A DNA stretch of 64,000 bases from Agrocybe praecox (Eukaryota > Basidiomycota > Agaricomycetes > Agaricales > Agrocybaceae), in NCBI GenBank assembly GCA_964017145.1, contig OZ024846.1, forward strand, positions 3,100,001 to 3,164,000. The letters are read 5' to 3'. The first letter of the stretch is position 1. Each line of letters starts with the position of its first letter. Under the pieces are notes generated by a model that did not search any database, was not told the DNA's origin, and saw nothing but the letters and a program-made list of their open reading frames with translations. The position numbers and the translations under genes were made by a program. Of the stretch, positions 26,493-38,197 are shown in pieces.

Positions 26493-29479
26493 ATGCCTCC
26501 GTACGACGATTGGAATAGGATTGACGACGAGGAAGAGGAAGAATTACAGGATACGTCGGTCAGTGCAGAACAAAGGTTTACTTTGTTATATGCTTACCTT
26601 ATTTTTCTGTAGATGTATGAAACCAAACGCGATGTCATACTTTTCTGCATTGATTCGTCTGAGTCCATGTTGGAGTTATACGACGACCCGAAGTATGAAA
26701 ATGCCCAGACGTGCCATTTGTTTGCAGCTCTCGATGGAGCGGTCCAAATTCAAAAGAAGAAGATACTGACTGGGCCGAACGACTCTGTTGGAATTCTTTT
26801 GTTTAACACAGTGAGACGATTTTTGAACACTGGCATCCACCGAAACTCAAACCAACTTGTGTTTGTGAAGGCCAGGAAGTCGGTAATGGATAGAACACAA
26901 GGATCAGAGATCAAGAACAACACTTTTCTCTATCAACCTATAGCTCCTTTAAGTGCCCCCAAAGTTCAGGAAGTGATGCAATTACTTGAAGGTCCGTTTC
27001 TTCGTAGACTACAGTGGTGAATTTTTATGCAAACTGTGCGTTGCCAAGCTGCTCGCGAAGATCCAAACGAGATCGGCAAAACGCTCCCTCCACTGAAGGG
27101 TCGCAATGTGCCCATGGGTGATGTATTTACGAGCTGCAACTGGGTGCTGCGTGACGGGTTAGCGAATGCCAATTTGAAGCTTCAACTGTATAGCTGATTT
27201 TATTTCAAGAGCACCGAAGACCGCTTCCAAGCGTGTTTTTATCATCACTGACAACGATGACCCCCATCCATCCATAGGAAGCGAACGTTTGCTTACATCG
27301 GCCAGGACCACCTTGATTGTAAGCATGCTCTATGCTGAGTCAAAATGCAACCAAGCTAAATAGTTCACAGGATTTGGTACAAGCCGGCGTCACTGTGGAA
27401 CCTTTCTTCATCAGCACCGAGGAGAAACCTTTCGATATGAAGAAGTTTTACTCGGTATGTGTATCCTTCACACACGCGGTCATCAATTAATTACCTATTT
27501 TCTGTAAAGTCTGTATTGCTACCTACAAACATTGGGGACGATGATGAGATTCAAGAAGACTCATCTGTGCTCCCGGAGTCTATCTCGATTTCTCGAATTG
27601 AAGATCTTTTGGCTCAGATGCGGTTCCGCGAAGTGCCAAAGCGTGCCATTTTTAGCGTGCCATTACACCTAGCTAATGGTTTTACAATTGGTGTCAAAGG
27701 GTAACACGAGCAAGTCTACATACTACATCTGGATATTTTCTGACACCTTCGTAGATATGGTCTTGTTACCGAGCAGAAAAGAGGATCGTATAAATATTTC
27801 TACGACCTTGGAGATAGGATGGAAGTAGTGGAGTCACGCACATCTTACGTCGACCAGGTATGGATTGGGCCTCTGTCCTGTTTTATTTTTAACCTTTTCT
27901 ATCTGCAGGACGCTGAAGAAGAGATAGACAAATCTAAAATTCTGTATGGTGGTGAACTAGGCGCAGGTGCTGCTGCAGAAGACCCTGATGGTGATGAAGG
28001 TGGCTTTGGTACTCGTTTCGTTCGAAGGGGGCAACGCGTAAGTATTCAAACTCAGGTCGTGCGACTTTTGAGCTGACTCTTATGTAGCCTTACTATACCA
28101 CCGACGAAATTCGAAGGTTCCGTACCTTGGGCCTTGAACCTGGTTCGTCTACTTCCCGCTACTTCGTTCAATTTGTGATAGTGGTATTCCAGGCATCAAG
28201 TTACTTGGGTTCAAAGATCGCAAAGACCTTGCATTTGAAGACAATGTTAAACATTCACAATTTATATACCCTGACGAAATGGTAACGCATTTATCCTGAT
28301 CCTGAAGTCATGTTTGCTTATTCTTCTTTCTAAGAGATACTCGGGTAGTAAGCGCACGTTCAGTGCTCTGCTCAAGTCAATGCTTAAGAAGGATAAAATC
28401 GGGATTGCGCTATGCCTAACTCGACGAAATGCCTCTCCGACGTTTTGTGCTCTATTGCCACAAGTGAGTTTTCCATTCACAATGAAGTTTGTAGACCTCA
28501 CATTTCTCCAGGAAGAACGCATCGGAGAGTCGGGCTGGAGAGACCCAGCAGGCTTCCATCTTATACAATTTCCTTTCGCGGACGATATGCGCGGCCCACC
28601 TATCGAAGAGGGTTTTAGAGGTGCATCTTTCTTGGCAATATCATTGGGATCATTGGCTTATGTGACGTCAAATAGCATCGGAAGATTTAAGGGACCTCGC
28701 CTTTGCGTGGATAGAAAAACTGACCCTCAAAAACGGATCCTATCCGTATGATTCTTATCCTAATCCTGGTACGCCCCGATTTTTCAATTCGGTGTTGTGA
28801 AGTCGTCTTGATGGTATTTTCAAACCGAACCTGTAACCCGCAGCACTTGCCTATCATAACGAACAACTCCAAGCGAGTGCTTTCCGTGAAGAATATGATC
28901 CCGAGTCCTTCGAGGACCTGACAGAACCTAAAGTGGGTCCAATGCATAAGGTATCTGGTCCTTCGGTCTGATTCTAACGCTCCGGACATCTCATAATGCC
29001 CCATTCTTTCCATCTTAGCGAGCGGGGAAACTTATGAAAGAATGGAAAGATGCACTGGACAGGGATCCTGCTTCGACATACGTGGTACCAGCAACCACCG
29101 GGTCCAAACGGAAGGCAGAGGTATGTGTCTTATTCCCTCTACCGCCAGTCGTGCCTTACCAGGCGTGGTTTCCCCTTGCTCTAGGACACGATTTTTGATT
29201 TAAGTGAAATCAAGGTGATGTACGATAATGGTTCACTTGCCAAGGTAAGTAAGAGGCATTCATGGGCATTAACACCTGACTGAAGTCTTCACCCCATGTA
29301 TAGTTACGTGTGGATCAGTTGAAGGTATGTATGCCTGATTGATCAAGACCACCAATTTGTTCCCTTATTCGTCTTTTTTTGCGTGTCCTTAGGAATTCTT
29401 GAAGGCCAAAGGACTGGGTGTATCAGGGAAGAAAGCCGAGTTGATCGAACGGGTGTCTCAATGGTTTGATGCCCATTGA
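26493..29479 (+). CDS. KU70: Ku70 subunit of the Ku DNA-end-binding complex
   Basis: Nuclear DNA double-strand-break sensor that pairs with Ku80 for non-homologous end joining and telomere maintenance. Exon 1 (26493-26558) encodes an acidic lead (DDEEEEELQDTS). Exon 2 from 26613 opens the von Willebrand-like domain with RDVILFCIDSSESML. Later exons give RVFIITDNDDPHP, the beta-barrel part with GLVTEQKRGSYKYFYD, RPYYTTDEIRRFRTLGLEPG, DLAFEDNVKHSQFIYPDE and GSKRTFSALLKSMLKK, then IALCLTRRNASPTFCALLPQ. The C-terminal exons (from about 29380) form an intact SAP DNA-binding motif: LRVDQLKEFLKAKGLGVSGK ending SQWFDAH. There are about fourteen short introns, several acceptors using AAG. No stop or frameshift is seen, so the gene appears functional. 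Confidence 0.95.
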
Positions 29480-32400
29480 TCAGGTGTGTATCTGCGCCAC
29501 GCAGTTGAGAATAGATGCACATACACATTCTGAGTTCTCCAAGGAGGCTGATTTATCACATTCATTGTCAAGATAATCAATATCAATGCATTTTCGGCTG
29601 ACCTTGCGGGGGATTTTCCCGTTGTTTTTCTGGTATCATGACCTTCCGTGATTGCCTCTATAGTATATTTGCAATTTTCTTCGACGATGCATATGTAATA
29701 AGACTTTTTTGTAATATACTTTTGCTTACCGCCTGTCTTGGGCTCCTGATGGCCTCGCATATACAAATCGACTCTGACACGCGCCTTCTACATGTGTTCC
29801 CATCGCACCCTTACCGGCGTCATCCTATGTACTCGAAGTCTAGTGTTATCAATTGCTGCTAACGCCTCTTGAACTTTATTTCTACAGGGCGATATGCATT
29901 CGTCCGTCCTCTACTTTGCAAGGAGAAGGGAAGACGTGCGTTTTGATAAATAATCCGAAATAATTGCTTGTCGAGAACGTACATATTTTTCCACTGCGTT
30001 ATGATACAAATACAAATTATCCCCTCGGACCTTTTGGGGATCTTAATTTAATTCGAACCTCTTGAACTCTAATCTCTAATAAAAGGAGAAACAGGAAAAA
30101 CCCACATCGCTCGCATGAATACATGTATATACGTTCTGCTCTTGTGTTCGCTTGTGTTTCTCGACTCGGAGCTGGTTTGCCCTTCTTTTGATCGCGAACC
30201 AGCTTGTTTCCACAACGCTGGTGATATTCTTTTCCGGGCCGCCCGTTAATCATTGAGTTCGGAATATCTAATCGACAAATTAATTCAGAAATGACAGGCG
30301 CTTAGAAGGACCGACTACTGCGCAAAACAATGTGGTCAATAAGGGTCAATGCTTGACCCTAAGACCTCATTAGACTTCCGAAATTTGGCTATCATGACGC
30401 TTTCTTTTACCTCGGTACAGGTGGTCCGCCGGTCCTGGGCGCTGAGAGGTTGCAGGAATCATGTGCTTCCATGAAATCGCGTAACCGCCTTCTCTTTTGC
30501 ACATGAAAAAAAGCGGAAACCCCAAGGTCTTTGACAGGGGTTTTAATTCACTTCCCTAATTCATACATATCAATGGCAAGAGATGGCAAGAAACATAACA
30601 CGGAAGATCGATATATCGATTGTTGAAAGAAAGATAAACGAAGATAGAGTACACGGCCTGCCACGGCTCAGAGATCGTAGTTATCGAAGTACTGGCTTGC
30701 ATCTCAAAGAGCCACAGTCGGCTGAAATTTTCGGCGCTTACCACCGTTTACCGCGTTCTGCTAATTATTAAATAAAGTTGAGCCACTAAATAGATTCCGA
30801 TAAATCAAAACAAGCAAATGGTCCCAATTAAACCCATTTCAGGAGTCTATCTATCGTCACTGAATAGTTCGTTGAGCATTCGGAATTGAGATACGGTTCG
30901 TAATCCGGGCAAACCTGGGCAAACACAAACTCGTTCGGCACTGTGAGGGACGATCGGTTGCTACCGATGTGGTTAGCAAGTAACCGAATAAAGGTTAGTT
31001 ATGTTACTCGGTTAATTAAGATGGCCTGATTTACCTTTCGTGCATGCGCGGTCCCTTCTGATGCATCCTCGACTCCCCTCCTCGCGACGGTAAGGAACAT
31101 ATATGTGTCATCAACAACAACGAATAATCTCCATGACAGCCAACAGTGGAATATTCTGATAGAAAATATATATACTTACGCAGACTTGCACAGTGACTGA
31201 ACAGTGACAGTAGTAAACACCCAATGGAACGGCGAATTATCGGCTGATGGATCTAGAACATGATATGGTACCGGATATAGACGAATATGAAAATAGTCGC
31301 AATGCATATGGAATGCCGTTTTGTTCGTAGGATTTATTCAAATGCTATTAGCGCTGAGCGTTGAAAAGTGACTTGTCAACAATAACTGGGGTTAAATATG
31401 GAGAAACTTGTGCCTAACAATAAAAACGATATCATGAATTCGGGCTCAGGTGATGAACCACACCATTCTCTGTCAAACTCGGAACTGGGCTATCCCTTTT
31501 CTTTGGTTTTTCAATAGGGTATCATCTATGTCTTCCAGATACTAATGTGCCATCGTGCCGTGAAAGAGTGACATTATATACCTCATCCCTTGGCAGATGT
31601 GATCTCAGCACTGAACAGCTCGCTTGAGATGTATTTGAGTGTAGCAAGGTCAGCCCTTCAGAGCACCTAATACTCTCCCATTCCATAATGGCTCCTGAAA
31701 ACTCAAAAGATGCGCCTATAGCCCGCTTTACTGAGGCGGGTCAGCAATAGGCCACTTTATTGTTACGAACTGAGTCTGGAGAGCAAGTTCGACCATAGCT
31801 AGGAGATCAGGGGTAAAATCAAGGATATCTTTGATTTTCTTGACGGGGGGATTGCTTCAAAAATTAGATGGCAATAGCAGAATTAAATCATGAAACTATG
31901 GGACTGCAAGTGATATTAAGTAAGCGCCCACCTTGAACAATAAAATGAATCCGGACAGTTTAATCTAGTGTATGAGAGACTAAGTCTGCTACTTATAGCC
32001 TCGTATACGCACTCATAAAGAAATGTTACAGCAGAGAAAGTTTGACATCTCGGCCTTCCGGCAGACTCTCAAGAGTACTGCATGCTTGTTATTCTCCTGG
32101 ATAAACATGAGGCTCTGATGTTGAGGGGGTCAGGAAGGGAACGCGTCCACGCGACATGATCGTCATGTGCCTGTCAGTACTTAACCTTCACCGCGCGATT
32201 TGTAATTTCATGCCCTTGCTGTAAGTAATCTGGTTTACGGGAGTACTGTATACGTTCGAGTCTTGGGCTGTGATAATTCTTCTTTTCTTCATGTAGGGGA
32301 AGATGTATCATGATCATTTTCGGAGCATGTAAGTTAGCAGAATGGTAAATATCTGACATAGCCGGATTTCTAGATAGGTAAGAACAGCGACTTATAGTTG

Positions 32401-32504
32401 CTCTATAATCCTCGTGGTAAATCTTGTCTTGCTTCTTATACAGCGGCAGACATGATAGAATTTGCAGAGAACCCAGTTTCCAGTGGTCTATTTATAACAT
32501 ACTT
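29480..32504. other. Intergenic, no supported gene
   Basis: About 3 kb after Ku70 with no recognisable gene on either strand. Open frames are all near 60-100 codons without motifs. The last part should hold the glutaredoxin promoter. Confidence 0.5.
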
Positions 32505-32654
32505 ATGACCACTCTCGGCAAGATCCGAATAGCGTCATCTTATCGGATAACAAGCAATATTACAAACCACTTCTCGGCGAAACACCACTTCTCATCGTTC
32601 TCCGGGCTGCGCTTCTTTACTTTCGCTTTCTTCCAACTTTCCTCATTGTCCATC

Positions 32655-33556
32655 ATGGAAAATTCAAATCTCGTAGAGGTCGAATCATCGACACACTTCC
32701 AAGAACTTCTCTCCAAGGATCTCAACCGAGTCTCGGTAATCAACTTTTGGGCACCCTGGGCAGCACCATGTGAGCAAATGAACGAAGTAGCGAAAGAATT
32801 GGCGAAAAAGTATCCAGCTACGTTATTCTTGCAGGTGAACTTTGAGTATTACCCCTGTTTATCTTCTTGATTAAAGTTACTGTTATAGGTGGAGGCTGAA
32901 ACGCAGGCTGAAATTTCAGAGTCTTTCGAAATTGAAGCCGTTCCTTCCTTCATCATCCTAAAAGTGAGTCGTCACCTTCTATGGCTTAAATGACCATATT
33001 TAAGTGTTTATTTGATAGGGTCATACTCTGCTAGATCGAATCGCCGGTGCAGACGCTCCTGCATTGACTCAGTCGGTCACGAAACATGCGACGGCTCCTG
33101 CATACAATCCCCTTTCCAAGACCGATAATGCTCCGGCTAAGGCCCCCAGTGTTGTTGCTGGGTACCAGGAAGAAGAGGCAGAATCACCTGAACAACTTGA
33201 TGAAAGACTTCGCCAGTTGATGAACCAGAGCAAGGTCGTTTTGTTCATGAAAGGCACACCCGAAGCTCCTCGATGCGGGTTTTCACGGAAGATCTCAGCC
33301 CTCTTGAAGGATAAACACGTTGAATTCAAGCACTTTGACATTCTGTCGGATGAGAAGGTACGCCAAGGTGCGTTAATTTCGTTGTATACCCCATTACGGC
33401 TGGGATCCAGGATGCCCTAACTTTTTTTTAGGATTGAAAGTTCTGAACGATTGGCCAACATTCCCTCAGCTAATCGTAAACGGAGAGCTGGTCGGTGGTC
33501 TAGATATTGTTCAGGAAATGGTAGATAGTGGAGAGTTCGCGGAATTGGCTGTTTAA
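32655..33556 (+). CDS. Monothiol glutaredoxin, Grx3/Grx4 type (thioredoxin-like plus Grx domain)
   Basis: Cytosolic/nuclear Fe-S-binding glutaredoxin acting in iron sensing and iron delivery. The chosen start is ATG 32655 (MENSNLVEV). The N-terminal thioredoxin-like domain has [17 protein letters not shown], with WAAPC in place of the WCGPC redox site, normal for this family, then AVPSFIILK across an intron. A Pro/Ala/Glu linker leads to the Grx domain: [19 protein letters not shown] with the single active-site Cys in CGFS, and after the last intron [18 protein letters not shown] and GLDIVQEM. There are three introns; the stop is at 33554-33556. The frame is open upstream with two more ATGs (32424, 32505), discussed as a finding. 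One Grx domain is present, as in yeast Grx3/4. Confidence 0.93.
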
Positions 33557-34120
33557 CTTTTCCTCATTTCCTCGGTTTATTATTGTGCGTTGATTTTGTA
33601 TTATCTATATTTTTGGTGACAGTTTCGAGGCTCGACCGTACACATGGTCCCACATGGCCAGTTGTAGGTGATACCGCTCCCCCCTTTCTCTCCATTAGAA
33701 CCCAGGTACTTTGGGTACATTTTGAACTTCTATCATGATATTCGCTGGACTTGGAAGCAATGATATATCCGTGATATACCGCAACATGACACAAGATATA
33801 ATCGTCAACATCTATCACGAGGTTGTGCCTTATCCATAGATATCTATCTCCACTCGTTACCGTCTGTTACCGTTCTGGACACACTTCGCAAATATCCATG
33901 TCCATTGGATGGACCTTCTCGAGCATCACAGCTTTCAGTGAGTGTGATGTTACCATATTTTCCAAGTAGTTCGATGTCAAATGAAAATAGAAAACCAAGT
34001 TTGCTCCAAGCTTGCTCTGCTGTCACCGAACTTGAGCGAGCTGGACTGAACCCACTGCCCAGACCCTGGCTTCCTCGATCTCGCGATCACGTGAGGGAAC
34101 GCGTCCTTGAGGCTTGGTCC
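33557..34120. other. Intergenic between Grx and MITE
   Basis: Holds the glutaredoxin 3' region and unassigned sequence. A 136-codon plus-strand frame begins at 33905, has no family match and is interrupted by the foldback element at 34124. Confidence 0.4.
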
Positions 34121-34403
34121 ATTCACTGGATGCAGGGTTACGTGTTTTTGCTTAATATATGTAAAAATAAAGCAAAAAACACGACAACCCGGACTTACAT
34201 AATTTGGCTCAAAATATGCATTTATTATATTGTCGGAGTTTCAATATGTGACTTTCTTGTACAGTATTGGGTCACATTTTTGAAACTCCGACAACATAAT
34301 AAATGCATATTTTGAGTCAAATTATGTAAGTCCGGGTTGTCGTGTTTTTTGTTTTATTTTTACATATTTTGAGCAAAAACACGTAACCCTGCATCTAGTG
34401 ATT
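34121..34403. mobile_element. Foldback MITE with CACT-type termini and ATT target duplication
   Basis: Nearly the whole 277-bp element (34124-34400) is one inverted repeat: arms of about 125 bases flank a centre of about 20 bases near 34254-34274. The left end is CACTGGATGCAGGGTTACGT; the right end, read in reverse complement, is CACTAGATGCAGGGTTACGT. A 3-bp ATT stands on both sides (34121-34123 and 34401-34403). CACTA-like ends with a 3-bp duplication point to a non-autonomous EnSpm/CACTA-type element. It has no coding capacity. Superfamily assignment is inference from the ends. Confidence 0.75.
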
Positions 34404-34567
34404 AATATTGATGGTTGGACCCAAGGGGTATGTGAAAAAAATCTCAGTGATATGGTTTTGCTTCGAAAAGATGAGGTGAGTACATGGTATAATGGTGGTA
34501 CAGGATTTTTTCCAACCTGAATGCATTGTGAGTGAAAATCGCACTGGGCGGCCCAAAGCTTGGATCT

Positions 34568-35553
34568 GCGTGTACATTTCCAAATCTCCTTGTTCAACAG
34601 CGGTCTGGAGCTGACGCGCTCACCAGTTCGAGCGAACAAGGGCTGCATACCAACACCCTCTAATGATGATTCTCGTCCTTCGTTTGATACGATCGCTAGT
34701 ATGATCAATGACACCTTCATGGAGGCTCCTCGATCCTACGCTGATGCCAAAAAGAATGTCGGTCTTGTCCTCTCTTTCCATGAATAGTTGCTTATTAATA
34801 CTGATACAGGCCCTTATCCGCGACGGATACCGTTGTGTCGTTACTAAGAAATATGACGCGAGCGCGGTAAGGGGAATCTGCGAGCTGTATGAGAGGGCCG
34901 TGTCGGACCCTAGTGCGTGGGCGGCAGCCACGCACTGCGCACATATATTTGCCGAGTCCACTAACTCGGATATTGAACCGGGCTCAGACAAAGTTTGTCC
35001 CCCCTTTCACTGTCTTTCTTAACTTGATAACGATTATATATGTATAGCAGCAATATGCTGCCACAATGTGGGCGGTCATGCAACGCTTTGGGTATACATT
35101 CCTTCTTGATGAATTAAATGGCCCCAAAGTTCACCGTTTGGATAATGTGATGACTTTGACTCCCGACGTTCATATGCAGTTCGATCAATTGAAGCTTTGG
35201 TTTGCAACAGTGCGTTTAGCCTAACCTTCGATCGTTTGACCACACTAACGTGTTATACCAATAAGAACGAAACGAATAAGTATAAGCTCGATGGGTCAGA
35301 ACCCTTCTTCCGACGCGATTATCCAGAATATGTCACATTCACGACGCCAGACCAGGACAAACTTCCTGTTCCGTCTCCAACTTACCTCGCTATACACGCT
35401 GCATGTGCCAAGGTCGCTCATTTATCAGGGGCAGCCGATTGTATTAACAAACTGTACCAAGACATGGATGACAGTACAACCCTCGACCCGCATGGCGCTT
35501 CTGCGTCGATGTTGGAGCATGCCATTTTTGAACTTCAGGCACGTGGATACTAA
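34568..35553 (+). pseudogene. Fungal HNH-nuclease-domain gene, copy A, 5'-truncated
   Basis: Closely matches copy B (36934-38197, opposite strand) but lacks exon 1; similarity starts at the exon 1/intron 1 border near 34568. The coding part from 34627 stays open: RANKGCIPTPSNDDSRPSFD; an intron; ALIRDGYRCVVTKKYD; the CAHIFAEST motif; an intron; WAVMQRFGYTFLLDELNG; NVMTLTPDVHMQFDQLKLWF; an intron; and a conserved C-terminal block ending ELQARGY then TAA (35551-35553). The HNH residues can be seen as His in AHIF, Asn in NVMTL and His in VHMQFD. No start codon equivalent to exon 1 of copy B is present upstream; the DNA there holds the MITE and unrelated sequence. A new start (ATG 34560, in intron 1) is not convincing. 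Confidence 0.8.
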
Positions 35554-36099
35554 TCACGGCGGACACTTAACTGTCCAGTCACGCCGCGGCTTGTGCTGTC
35601 CATTTACGGGGAAAGTACCTGTCCAATCACAAGCTGTCACGCGCTTATTTCGGCAGTCACGCTCGAGGATTTCGCTAGTAACATTATGCTAACATTCTAT
35701 GTACCATCGCCTTGTATTTTAAATTTAAGTGTGTGTAAATGGTATAGACTCTCCCCAGTACGTCTTCTGACAGAATAAACTCACATACTTTCAGAATTCA
35801 CAATTCAAAAAAGCGAATTCATGACCTGTACCAATAAAGATATTAAAAGGTGGCCATGCTGTTGGCTTGCATCCGTTGGCAAGCATTCGTAGATAACAGT
35901 ATATATCAAGTGTTTAGAACTATTATTGAGATTAATATAATCAGGTGGGCGCCAATAATCGTTGAATTTGCTGATGACAGTTCATTCGGCAGGAAACGGC
36001 ATCTGTGACCATTCAACGTCACAGCGCCTTGTAATTGGACAGGTAACGGACGGCACAACCCGCGGCGTGACTAGACAGTTAAATGTCCGCCGTGTATAA
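35551..36099. mobile_element. 543-bp TIR element inserted in the stop codon of HNH copy A (PIF/Harbinger-like)
   Basis: The element (35554-36096) has imperfect terminal inverted repeats of about 80 bases: left CACGGCGGACACTTAACTGT, right in reverse complement CACGGCGGACATTTAACTGT, both continuing through TCACGCCGCGG. It is flanked by TAA (35551-35553 and 36097-36099). Copy B carries the empty site GATACTAAACCACTG, whereas copy A reads GATACTAA, element, TAAACCACTG. This fixes the borders and the 3-bp TAA duplication. TAA/TTA duplications are typical of PIF/Harbinger elements. No transposase is encoded, so it is non-autonomous. Confidence 0.8.
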
Positions 36100-36933
36100 A
36101 CCACTGTTTGAGTAATGCTTGGATTGAGCCGTGTCATAAAAATACCTCCACCAACCATGTTCATAGATGCCCTGGATGAAAAGGTCTACTCAAATTACTC
36201 TGGAGCTCACTTTTTGCAGGGAAGATGTTTAGAGGCAAACTTGGATTTGATTTGCCAGCCTGCGGCACAGCGGGTGGATATAATCAAGGATATGCTACAG
36301 AGTAAAGGTACGTTTACTTCTGCCAGAGCCGGTGAGGGGTACGATGCCTGTATCCGAGATGAGATTGATGATGGAAAGTAAAAAAACACTAGGGTTGTAG
36401 TCACAATGTGCAATACAATACCTTCTTCTCATCCTTGACACCTTTGTTAGTGAACCGGTCGAAGACTTGTGCTAGCTCGGTTGCTGAGGTCAATGATTCA
36501 TCATCTTCCTCCAAACGACCTTCGTTAACAGATTGATAAGGTGTTGTAAATCAGACTCAGTCACGATATGGTTGACTGAAGTATATTGTGTAAATTTATT
36601 TCTCGTGCATCCACGAGTTTTGGTTTCTAAAGGTAAAGGTAAATAAAGAACAATAAAGAAATTTTCATTCCGCTCGCCCAGAAAGTGAATGGACGAGCGG
36701 CTATTCGGTGCACATGCAAGGCGCGTCTAAACGCGAGTGCTTTTGGGTCCCTCGTGGGGTTATGTGATAGCAAGTGACTGGCAGTTCACAGTCCAACATA
36801 AGGTTTATCAATATACCTATCTATATTATTCTGCCACTGCCCCCTTCAGTTACCGAACAGCGTGAGTGGCGCCGAATATCGTATTCAAAAATTAATGTAC
36901 ATACTATGGCGCGAGCACTACTCAAACAGTGGT
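36100..36933. other. Spacer between the two HNH copies
   Basis: Copy A and copy B stay similar for only about 20 bases past their stop codons; after that the sequences differ. An 88-codon plus frame at 36115 has no recognised family. No other gene is seen. Confidence 0.5.
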
Positions 36934-38197
36934 TTAGTATCCACGTGCCTGAAGTTCAAAAACGGCATGTTCCAACATCGACGCAGAAGCTCCATGCGGA
37001 TCGAGGGTTGCACTGTCATCCATGTCTCGGTACAGTTTACCGATACACTCGGCTGCCCCTGATAAATGAGCGACCTTGGCACATGCAGCGTGTATAGCGG
37101 AGTAAGCTGGAGACGGAACAGGAAGTTTGTCCTCGTCTGGCGACGTGAATGTGACATATTCTGGATAAGCGCGTATGAAGTAGGGCTTAGACCCTTCGAG
37201 CTTATACTTATTCGTTTCGTTCTTATTGATATAACAAGTTAGCGTAGTCAAACAATCCAAGGTTAGGTTAAACGCACTGTTGCAACAAACCAAAGTTTCA
37301 ATTGATCGAACTGTGCATGGAGTCTACTAACCAAGGTCATCACGTTTTCTAAACGGTGGACTTTGGAGCCATTTAATTCATCAGGAAGCGATTCATACCC
37401 AAAGCGTTGCATGATCGCCCACATCGTACCAGCATATATATAGATAATCGTTATCCAGTTAAGAAAGACAGTGAAAGGGGGGACATACTTTGTCTGAGCC
37501 TGGTGCAATACTCCAGTTAGTGGACTCGGCAAATATATGTGCGCAGTGCGTGGCTGCCGCCCACGCACTAGGGTCCGACACGGCCCTCTCATACAGCTCG
37601 CAGATTCCCCTTACCGCGCTCGCGTCATATTTCTTAGTAACGACACAACGGTATCCGTCGCGGATAAGGGCCTGTATCAGTATTAATGGAAACTATTCGT
37701 AGAGAGAGAGGACAAGACCGACATTCTTTTTGGCATCAGCGTGGTGTTGAGGAGCTTCCATGAAGGTGTCATTGATCATACCAGCGATCGTATCGAATGA
37801 AGGACGAGAATCACCATCATTAGAGGGTGTTGGTATGCGGCCCCTGTTCGCTCGAACTGGTGAGCGCGTCAGATCCAGACCGCTGTTGAACAAAGAGATT
37901 TGAAAACGTACACGCTCGGATATAATGATTATAATACATTTTCCCGACAGTAAGAAGGGCAGAGTCGTCAATGCACGAACTAATCTCTTGGACAACGTTT
38001 TTCAATCCTTGATCCGTAAGCACGTAGTGTATAAGATAGCCAGGAATTCGAACGAAAATTAGGTTGTCCCCGATGTCTTCGCCTCGGTCGACGGCCGATT
38101 GAAGAGACTTCTCGAGTCTCAAGCAGTTATTATATGCACTGACGACGTGGGCAAGATGTCGAAGTCTGTTAGGAACCTCGGATGGCAAGGAAGTCAT
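36934..38197 (-). CDS. Fungal HNH-nuclease-domain protein, copy B (complete)
   Basis: A member of the HNH-domain protein family that is expanded in Agaricomycetes; its cellular role is unknown. Exon 1 (from 38197) starts MTSLPSEVPNRLRHL and ends with MYYNHYIRA. An intron with donor GTACGT joins it in frame to RANRGRIPTPSNDGDSRPSF. Then follow ALIRDGYRCVVTKKYD, CAHIFAESTNWSIAPGSD, YAGTMWAIMQRFGYESLPDE, NVMTLVSRLHAQFDQLKLWF and a final exon ending LEHAVFELQARGY (stop 36936-36934). The His (AHIF), Asn (NVMTL) and His (LHAQFD) of an HNH site are all present, so a metal-dependent nuclease activity is possible. Four introns are proposed; the acceptor of the last one (AATAAG) is unusual. Confidence 0.75.

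Larger units (their letters stand above)
34568..37950. repeat. Inverted duplication, arms of about 1 kb (HNH copies A and B)
   Basis: The arm at 34568-35553 is repeated in reverse complement at about 36934-37915. Sampled segments, for example 34838-34960, match base for base over more than 100 bases, introns included, so the duplication is recent. The inter-arm region includes the 543-bp TIR element. Confidence 0.85.

Noticed and set aside
36115..36381. Plus-strand frame with FIDALDE, recalling the Walker B of NACHT proteins
   Set aside because: No P-loop, no continuing NACHT sequence and no splice partner; a seven-residue resemblance is not enough.
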